This document shows, one piece after another, positions 7,359 through 12,815 of a stretch of DNA of 45,303 bases; position 1 is the first letter of the stretch; each line of letters opens with the position of its first letter. Under the pieces are notes generated by a model. The model saw only the letters and a program-made list of their open reading frames with translations. It ran no database searches and had not been told where the DNA came from. The stretch is from Flavivirga rizhaonensis (GTDB lineage: Bacteria; Bacteroidota; Bacteroidia; Flavobacteriales; Flavobacteriaceae): positions 1-45,303 of the forward strand of contig NZ_SRSO01000035.1 in the NCBI RefSeq assembly GCF_004791695.1, given 5' to 3'. The position numbers and the translations under genes were made by a program.

Positions 7359-7563
7359 GCAGCTAACAAAGAACTAAGCTATAGTTATAATACGGGTTTG
7401 ATGCTTAACTCTAAGTTTAGAGCTTTAAACCAAGCCCGTCAAATCTTTTGATTTGGCTTTAAAATAAAAAGATAAAACAAAATAAAAGTTTTGGCTAAGT
7501 ACTAGACCGAAAGTTCAGTTCTCTGAATTCCCGTAACTAACCATAGCCGAGACGTTGTAAACC
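7359..7563. repeat. attC-like cassette separator E7 (family III)
   Basis: Left core GCAGCTAAC (7359-7367, complementary to 5970-5978) and right core GTTGTAAACC (7554-7563). The outer stem GCTATAGTTATAATACGGG pairs imperfectly with CCCGTAACTAACCATAGCC. The inner hairpin is CAAATC-tttt-GATTTG. It is a diverged copy of E5 with a longer left loop. No complement of its right core is found downstream, so the following cassette has lost its end. Confidence 0.8.
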
Positions 7564-7914
7564 AGTGAATTCATAATATCTAATTACCCGCTACCGCTAG
7601 TTTAAAAACTAGTGGCGGGAAAGGTTACCAGCAAGAGTAAGAAAAAAATAAGTAATATGGTTATTTGTTTCGTGCCACCAGTTGCAAACTGACGGGAGCG
7701 GGGCCTTTCTTATTAATCTATCTAATTTAATAGACTATAAACTTAAGACGTATAGCTCATTGCGGCTTAATTCTCTAATCCAAATTCATTACAATTCACT
7801 ATCTTTCAACTATAAAAACCTAATATGGTATATAAATTAACGGCGTAAATCATTTTTAAACTGTGGCCATATTTCAGGACGAGACATCAGTGAATTCATA
7901 ATATCTAATTACCC
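7563..7914. repeat. 27-bp direct repeat flanking an insertion with REP-like copy C
   Basis: The 27 bp beginning CAGTGAATTCATAATATC occur at 7563-7589 and again at 7888-7914. The first copy follows the cassette core GTTGTAAACC directly; the second precedes the ATG at 7918 by 3 nt. Removing the 325-bp period restores a cassette leader of 39 nt, like those of the other cassettes. Positions 7704-7887 hold no gene or recognisable motif. Confidence 0.8.
7587..7703. repeat. REP/BIME-like element, copy C
   Basis: 117-bp copy with both ends: CCCGCTACCGCTAGTTT on the left and GACGGGAGCGGGG on the right, sharing its first three bases with the end of the 27-bp direct repeat. It is nearly identical internally to copies A, B and D. 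Confidence 0.8.
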
Positions 7915-7917
7915 AAT

Positions 7918-8925
7918 ATGAATAGTGGCACATTTAAATCATTTATACTCATTACTATAATTTTCTTTATGGTTGGTTGTCGTAAAGACAAGGCGTTAAA
8001 CCAAATAAATACTGTACAAGGATCCATAAAACCGGAAGCATTGGGAATGTCATTAAGCCATGAACACATCATGTCAAATTTCGGCAAAGACATAAGTGAA
8101 ACTTCAGTATATGATAGTATTAAATTGTTCAATCAAGTTGTTCCTTATTTAAAGAAAATGAAATCATTAGGCGTTAATTCGATTTTTGATTGCACCGCCG
8201 AATATTTTGGTAGGAGGGTTGACTTACTAAAAATGATATCAGATTCTACAGACGTTCAAATCATTACAAATACTGGAATTTATGGTGCGGCAAATGATCG
8301 ATACATTCCGGAATTCGCTTACCAGGCAAGTGTTGAATCTATCTCAGAAGTTTGGATTAACGAATTTGAAAATGGCATAAGAGATACGGGTATTAAACCT
8401 GGCTTTATTAAATTAGCTTTTGATGATACTAAGGCTCCTTCAGATATCGATAGAAAACTATTTGAAGCTGGTTTGCTTACCCACCTAAATACAGGTTTAA
8501 CGTTGGCGGTACATACCGGGAAAAATATTGAAGCAGTAAAATTGCAGGAAACGCTTCTTAACAAATATAATGTTGACCTGAGTGCATGGGTTTGGACCCA
8601 TGCTAATAAAGTTGATGATGATCAAATATTAATTGACTATGCCAATAAAGGTGCCTGGATTTCATTAGATGGTGTCAGGGAATCAAATACAACTAAGTAT
8701 ATAGAAAGGATTAAGCTGTTCAAACAAAAAAACTTATTACACAAAATTCTATTATCTCATGACGGGAATGGTTTTCCAAAAGGAGGAAAAATAAGAAAGT
8801 TTGAAGCTATTTTTCAAAACTTAATTCCGGATATGCTTAAAAATGGATTTTCAGAAAAGGAAATAAATCAAATATTAATAAGTAATCCAAAAGAGGCTTT
8901 AAAAATTAGAGTAAGAAAAGCATAG
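7918..8925 (+). CDS. Phosphotriesterase-family (amidohydrolase) lipoprotein (cassette 8)
   Basis: 335 residues. A lipoprotein signal (lipobox MVGC, Cys21) is followed by a TIM-barrel metallohydrolase of the PTE/PLL group. Metal-site motifs appear in order: LSHEHIM (His48, His50), GFIKLAF with the bridging Lys, LAVHTG, WTHANK, and the final LSHDG with the catalytic Asp. All ligands of the binuclear centre are visible. The substrate (lactone, phosphotriester or amide) is not deducible. ATG 7918 was chosen because the lipobox begins shortly after it. The insertion upstream (see the 27-bp repeat) has lengthened its leader. A CAATGG..CCATTG hairpin follows the stop. Confidence 0.85.
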   Translation: MNSGTFKSFILITIIFFMVGCRKDKALNQINTVQGSIKPEALGMSLSHEHIMSNFGKDISETSVYDSIKLFNQVVPYLKKMKSLGVNSIFDCTAEYFGRRVDLLKMISDSTDVQIITNTGIYGAANDRYIPEFAYQASVESISEVWINEFENGIRDTGIKPGFIKLAFDDTKAPSDIDRKLFEAGLLTHLNTGLTLAVHTGKNIEAVKLQETLLNKYNVDLSAWVWTHANKVDDDQILIDYANKGAWISLDGVRESNTTKYIERIKLFKQKNLLHKILLSHDGNGFPKGGKIRKFEAIFQNLIPDMLKNGFSEKEINQILISNPKEALKIRVRKA

Positions 8926-8934
8926 TATACAATG

Positions 8935-8956
8935 GATTAACAAAACCATTGAGGAA
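8935..8956 (+). terminator. Weak hairpin after the phosphotriesterase gene
   Basis: CAATGG-attaacaaaa-CCATTG lies just downstream of the stop codon at 8925. It lacks a strong T tract, so its terminator activity is uncertain. Confidence 0.35.
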
Positions 8957-9049
8957 CACGAAAACGATCACTAATGCTGTATAAATGCCTATCAGTAGAA
9001 AGTGGTTTTTGCAATAAACTCTAAATAAATGATTTTGCTAAACTAAAGG

Positions 9050-9161
9050 CTACCGCTAGTTTAAAAACTAGTGGCGGGAAAGGTTACCGGCAAGAGTAAG
9101 AAAAAAATAAGTAATACGGTTATTGTTTCGTCTCTCCAGTTGCAAACAGGAAGGAGCGGGG
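9050..9161. repeat. REP/BIME-like element, copy D
   Basis: 112-bp copy starting GGCTACCGCTAGTTT and ending AAGGAGCGGGG, with more substitutions at the right end (CTCTCCAGTTGCAAACAGG) than copies A-C. The surrounding gene-free stretch (8926-9421) otherwise contains AT-rich sequence and the right arm of separator E8. Confidence 0.75.
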
Positions 9162-9265
9162 AGGATACCACCCTTTTATATTTTTAATTGTATTAATTAT
9201 ATACCAACATTGGTTGATATTAAAAGTAAAAATATCGAAACTTTTATGCTGTAGCCTAAAACAAC

Positions 9266-9371
9266 TTAAAAAGAAGATAAAACTGTCAATCATTTAAATA
9301 AATCTCTTATATTTAGGCAGATATAAGAGAAATAAATGCCATAAGCTGCGTTTATACAATTGTTGTGTTTA
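9266..9371. repeat. Cassette separator E8, right arm only (family IV)
   Basis: Closely matches 1560-1650. It contains the perfect inner hairpin TCTCTTATAT..ATATAAGAGA (9303-9330), then the arm AAGCTGCGTTTATACAATT and the core GTTGTGTTTA (9362-9371). The core is complementary to AAACACAAC at 10131-10139. No matching left arm is found; REP-like copy D lies upstream where it would be expected. Confidence 0.7.
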
Positions 9372-9421
9372 ATTCGGGGAAAATCGGAATACATCATAAA
9401 AAGAAATTAAAAATAAAAATT

Positions 9422-10123
9422 ATGGCAAGATGCACAGCACCATCAAGAGGACATAGAACAGCAAGCGGAGCAGCAGCTTGTCCTGCCTGTGGAGGACGTT
9501 CTCGAGGATATAGTTCATATTATACTTCACCTTATTCTTCAAGTAGAAGTAGTTCTGGAAGTAGAAGTTCTGGAATCGGAAGTTCAAGGAGTAGAAAACC
9601 AAGCTGGTCTAGTCCTTCATCTGATGTTTATTATACACCAACAGAAATACGGACTTTAGCACCTGTACGTGAGAATATTGAAAAACGCTCAATTATACCT
9701 GACCTTCGAGATGTTTTTCTTTGTCACGCTTGGGATGACCGAAAAGATGCTGCAAAGGAACTATACGATTTACTTCAGGAAAATGGAGTATCTGTATGGT
9801 TTAGTGAAAAGGATGTTCCATTAGGCTCATCGTTACTTCGAGAGATTGATAAAGGATTAGCAAATTCAAAAATTGGATTAGTTTTGGTAACACCATCTTT
9901 TATAGAACGAGTGAAAAATGAGGGAATTGCTGAAAAAGAACTTTCAGCACTTTTAGCACGTGATTTACTTGTTCCAATTGTACATAATACAACATTTGAC
10001 AGACTTCGTGAAGTTAGTCCTTTGCTTGGTTCGAGAAGTGGTCTTGACACAAATGAAGAGTCAATGCTCAAAGTTGCATTGAAATTAGCAGAATTAGTGG
10101 AAGTTGAAGAGGAAGTCGTATAA
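9422..10123 (+). CDS. TIR-domain protein with N-terminal Cys/His motif (cassette 9)
   Basis: 233 residues from ATG 9422; the longer frame from a GTG at 9365 is rejected because that GTG sits in the cassette core. The N-terminus has Cys4, His11, Cys20 and Cys23 (RCTAP...ACPACGG), a plausible zinc site, then a Ser/Tyr/Arg-rich low-complexity linker (25-70). The TIR domain spans about 96-230: strand DVFLCHAWDD, BB-loop region FSEKDVPLGSS, strand GLVLVTPSF, and the alpha-C glutamates in AEKELSALL (Glu171/Glu173), the usual site of the NADase catalytic Glu. Bacterial TIR proteins often serve in phage-triggered NAD depletion or signalling. No partner gene is adjacent. Confidence 0.85.
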   Translation: MARCTAPSRGHRTASGAAACPACGGRSRGYSSYYTSPYSSSRSSSGSRSSGIGSSRSRKPSWSSPSSDVYYTPTEIRTLAPVRENIEKRSIIPDLRDVFLCHAWDDRKDAAKELYDLLQENGVSVWFSEKDVPLGSSLLREIDKGLANSKIGLVLVTPSFIERVKNEGIAEKELSALLARDLLVPIVHNTTFDRLREVSPLLGSRSGLDTNEESMLKVALKLAELVEVEEEVV

Positions 10124-10130
10124 AAGAACT

Positions 10131-10154
10131 AAACACAACACCGTTAGATTTAAC
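10131..10154. repeat. Collapsed cassette junction E9
   Basis: The end core AAACACAAC (10131-10139, complementary to 9362-9370) is followed after only three bases (ACC) by GTTAGATTTAAC (10143-10154), which looks like the start core of a further cassette. The whole stem body of a separator is missing. Confidence 0.6.
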
Positions 10155-10521
10155 TTCTTTTCTTTAGCAAATCATATTTGTTAGTAATCGTCGTTTTCAA
10201 AAAAGTATAATAGTCCCTTTTATCTTGAGTTAGTTTACTTTCAAGCTTTAAAGACGCTTCGACTATAGACAATAAATCATCTTTACTCTTTAAAATAAAT
10301 AAGCTACAAAAATCAACATCTAATTGTTCGCTTATAGAATAGATCTTATCCCAACTACTAACGTTTTCAAATCGTTCAACTCTTCCCACCATAGTAGGGT
10401 TTGAACCTAACATTAAAGAGAGACTATGCTGAGACAGACCTTTCTCTAGTCTTGCCAATCTAAGAACACATCCTATTTGAATATTTAAAAGATGTAATTC
10501 TATTTCATCATACTTTCTCAT
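10150..10521 (-). CDS. XRE-family HTH protein (reversed, last array unit)
   Basis: 123 residues with a Cro/C1 helix-turn-helix at about 15-75 (LRLARLEKGLSQHSLSLMLG, then SNPTMVGRVERF as recognition helix), followed by a helical, charged C-terminal tail (80-123). It probably acts as a DNA-binding regulator. It is transcribed towards the array, and its stop codon overlaps the GTTAGATTTAAC core. It is opposite to nearly all cassette genes. No complementary end core is found upstream of its start, so the array appears to end here. Confidence 0.8.
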   Translation of the reverse strand: MRKYDEIELHLLNIQIGCVLRLARLEKGLSQHSLSLMLGSNPTMVGRVERFENVSSWDKIYSISEQLDVDFCSLFILKSKDDLLSIVEASLKLESKLTQDKRDYYTFLKTTITNKYDLLKKRS

Positions 10522-10666
10522 ATTGTAAAATTTGAAAAAATAGCTTAGTTTATTCGGTACAAATTTGTAATGAATAAATATTTTACTATATTGTCCTCAA
10601 TTATGTAATTTTGCGATTCTTCAAATAAAATATATGAAGCATTCGCTTTGAATCTCGCGCTAGAAA

Positions 10667-10752
10667 ACTGGTAATTTTATAGGAACGAGAAGATAAGTAA
10701 GATGCTCACGTCTTTGGGCGTGGGCTCGCTTGTTGTTCCTCGGTATACCAGT
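10667..10752 (+). ncRNA. Candidate structured RNA or cis-acting element
   Basis: Three nested stems: ACTGGTA (10667-10673) with TACCAGT (10746-10752), AGGAAC (10681-10686) with GTTCCT (10735-10740), and GCTCACG (10704-10710) with CGTGGGC (10719-10725, one wobble). The whole is a compact multi-stem fold in a 367-bp gene-free gap (10522-10888) upstream of the small gene at 10889. The local GC content is well above the surroundings. I cannot assign it to a known RNA family. Confidence 0.45.
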
Positions 10753-10888
10753 ACCTCTAGTGCAATAAGTTGAGTTCCACGCCTTTTTTGTTTCCATACA
10801 TTATAGGTTTTAATGGGGTATTTACCTCATGTTTCAGGCAACTAAACTTTAAATTTTACTAACCAATAAAAAAGTAACATGTATTGCT

Positions 10889-11221
10889 ATGGAAAAAACA
10901 GTAGCCGATTTATTACCAGATACTTTTGTAATGCCGCCCTATGCCGTTATAGTCACACTGATTTCGTTGTTGAACAGCTCTGGGTTAACAGATGGCGTTG
11001 TAAAACATTGTATAACGGGGCTAAAGATTATCACTATCATGCACCTGTGTAAAAACCACGATATAGAAATCGATATTTTAGAGAAAAAGTATTTCGATGC
11101 GTTCTTTGAGAAACTTCCCCAAACATATTATAACAATAGGGAACTGATTACAGAAATTATGATTATTGAAAATATTGACCAATGCGTTAAAGCAAATAAA
11201 GTACTAGGTGTTGATAGCTAG
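10889..11221 (+). CDS. Small hypothetical protein with strong terminator
   Basis: 110 residues, not recognised. The protein is mixed hydrophobic and charged, with an amphipathic stretch at about 18-55 (PYAVIVTLISLLNSSGL, ITGLKIITIMHLC) and no clear signal peptide or transmembrane anchor. The coding potential is supported by a well-placed ATG, normal codon use and a textbook terminator right at the stop codon. It lies downstream of the candidate structured RNA, which could be its leader. Confidence 0.6.
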   Translation: MEKTVADLLPDTFVMPPYAVIVTLISLLNSSGLTDGVVKHCITGLKIITIMHLCKNHDIEIDILEKKYFDAFFEKLPQTYYNNRELITEIMIIENIDQCVKANKVLGVDS

Positions 11222-11267
11222 AGCCAAATAACACAGTTTCTCTCAGGTGTTTTTGGCTCTTTTTTTA
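11220..11267 (+). terminator. Rho-independent terminator
   Basis: The stem AGAGCCAAAtAACAC / GTGTTtTTGGCTCT is followed by seven T. It begins inside the stop codon of the gene ending at 11221. Confidence 0.85.
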
Positions 11268-11269
11268 GT

Positions 11270-11358
11270 GTCATTCAGAGCGTAGCGAAGAATCTCATTA
11301 TAATATTAAAGACAATAAACAATGCTAGATTCTTCAGTCGTTCCTCCTTTTGAATGAC
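11270..11358. repeat. Dispersed palindromic repeat (GTCATTC..GAATGAC type)
   Basis: The ends GTCATTCA and TGAATGAC, and the inner GAAGAATCT and AGATTCTTC, form an imperfect inverted repeat of about 89 bp. Related copies are at 12671-12783, 15325-15405 and 32424-32506, with fragments at 1426-1451 and in gltX. Confidence 0.7.
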
Positions 11359-11382
11359 ATTCAATGATACTAAGTTTTATAC

Positions 11383-12636
11383 CTAAATCAATGCTTGTTC
11401 TTTCTTGGTTCTTTTTCTAAAAAACTCTACAAGTGCAATCACCAAAACACTAGCACCAAACAGCGGAAAAACAATGCCAAGTAAAACAATGAACCCCATA
11501 ACGCCATAGCCTGCTTTAAACTGCGACGGGACTTTTGGTGTTCCCCACTTTTTATCTGGTTTACGCTTTAAATAAGATATTAATGCTGCGATGGCTATAA
11601 AAGCTAATAAAACGGCAACAGTGATCATTAAAACCCAATTCCAGGTACCAAATTGCCCCTGATGAAACGCCATAAACCACATACGACCTCGCATTAAAAT
11701 ACCAACATCTTCCCAATTATGATTTACTAATTGTTTTCCCGAATATTGATCGAAATGAAAACGTTTCTGTGCTCCCAAATCGAATGTTGTATTGAAAATG
11801 CTGTACACGCCGTTTTCATCTTTTGGAAGCCCTATACTAACCTCGCCTTTTAAGTCCATAGCTTTTGCAAGCTTTACCATCTCATCTAAAGAAATAGCGT
11901 TACCATCCACATTAGATTTTAAACCTCTGGCATCCCAAGTCTTAGGAAACCCAGTGTTAGTAACCCCTTGCACCCATTTAAAACTACTTCCAAAAACGTC
12001 TGTCCAAGGCATCCCTCCAGCTAAGGTCATGAGTAATAAAACAGAAATCCAAAACCCAAACACCGTATGCAAGTCTCTAAACAGGATGCGTTTTCCTTGT
12101 TTAAAACGCACTCTAAAAAACCCTTTAATGCCCTCCTTTTTACCTGGCCAAAACACATAAATACCCGTAATGATTAATACGAAAAGCCAACTGGCAATAA
12201 GTTCTACGATTTTTGTACCGAATTTACCTAGCAGTAGTTCGCCATGCAGCTTTCTAACGGTATTCATATCGGAATCTTTTGGACTAATACGCCCCGTAAC
12301 TTCGCCTTTATATGGATTTACATACACACTGTTTTTATGGCTAAACATCCCCGAAGTAAACGCGGTGGCTTGATTCGCTTCCGTAGGAACCTCCATCGTA
12401 TTAGGTGCTTTGTGTAAGGATGGTTTAGCTAATTGCCATTGCTCTTGATACGACATGGCTTCGCCTTCAACGGTAACAACTTTTATATGTGCTTGCTTCG
12501 GTGCTTCGTAAGTATCTTTAAACAAATAGATACCTCCAGTAATAGCTAAAAGAATCACAAACGGTAAAGAAATAACACCTGCAATAAAATGCCATTTCCA
12601 AAGCCATTGATTTAATTTATTATCTTTTTTAAACAT
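11383..12636 (-). CDS. PepSY-associated TM-helix protein (iron uptake)
   Basis: 417 residues of the PepSY_TM / PiuB-like family. A first membrane helix (about 17-38, WHFIAGVISLPFVILLAITGG) with its His precedes a periplasmic PepSY-like domain. Further helices lie at about 140-160 (ELIASWLFVLIITGIYVFWPG), 190-212, 335-360 and 375-405, with the family's conserved His (RDLHTVFGFW) and the end of a second PepSY unit. Such proteins sit beside TonB receptors and are thought to reduce or release iron from siderophores in the inner membrane. The gene follows the TonB receptor on the same strand after a 179-nt gap holding a dispersed repeat. Confidence 0.85.
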   Translation of the reverse strand: MFKKDNKLNQWLWKWHFIAGVISLPFVILLAITGGIYLFKDTYEAPKQAHIKVVTVEGEAMSYQEQWQLAKPSLHKAPNTMEVPTEANQATAFTSGMFSHKNSVYVNPYKGEVTGRISPKDSDMNTVRKLHGELLLGKFGTKIVELIASWLFVLIITGIYVFWPGKKEGIKGFFRVRFKQGKRILFRDLHTVFGFWISVLLLMTLAGGMPWTDVFGSSFKWVQGVTNTGFPKTWDARGLKSNVDGNAISLDEMVKLAKAMDLKGEVSIGLPKDENGVYSIFNTTFDLGAQKRFHFDQYSGKQLVNHNWEDVGILMRGRMWFMAFHQGQFGTWNWVLMITVAVLLAFIAIAALISYLKRKPDKKWGTPKVPSQFKAGYGVMGFIVLLGIVFPLFGASVLVIALVEFFRKRTKKEQALI

Positions 12637-12670
12637 GTTTTAAAAGGGTTTAATGGGGAGTTTAACAAGT

Positions 12671-12783
12671 GTCATTCAGAGCCTTTCGACTTTGCTCAAG
12701 ACAGGCTAAAGCGAAGAATCTCTTTTGAAATTAAATATTTGCATATCCGTTTTTTGAGATTTTTCGACTGCGCTCAAAATGAC
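12671..12783. repeat. Dispersed palindromic repeat
   Basis: Starts GTCATTCAGAG and ends in AAAATGAC; contains TTTCGACTTTGCTC and TTTCGACTGCGCTC. It separates the PepSY gene from the TonB receptor gene. Confidence 0.65.
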
Positions 12784-12815
12784 AACCTATAAGCTTTTAG
12801 AAAACTCCACAATGA

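Noticed and set aside
9365..9421. GTG start at 9365 for the TIR gene
   Set aside because: It lies in the cassette core, and the added residues are a Lys-rich run without conservation signals; ATG 9422 begins the MARC motif.
9775..10071. Minus-strand open frame inside the TIR gene
   Set aside because: It is the complement of a well-supported coding region and has no features of its own.
263..10154. Classical integron with canonical attC sites
   Set aside because: The cores share only GTTR with GTTRRRY, and no integrase or attI is present in the window; described as integron-like only.
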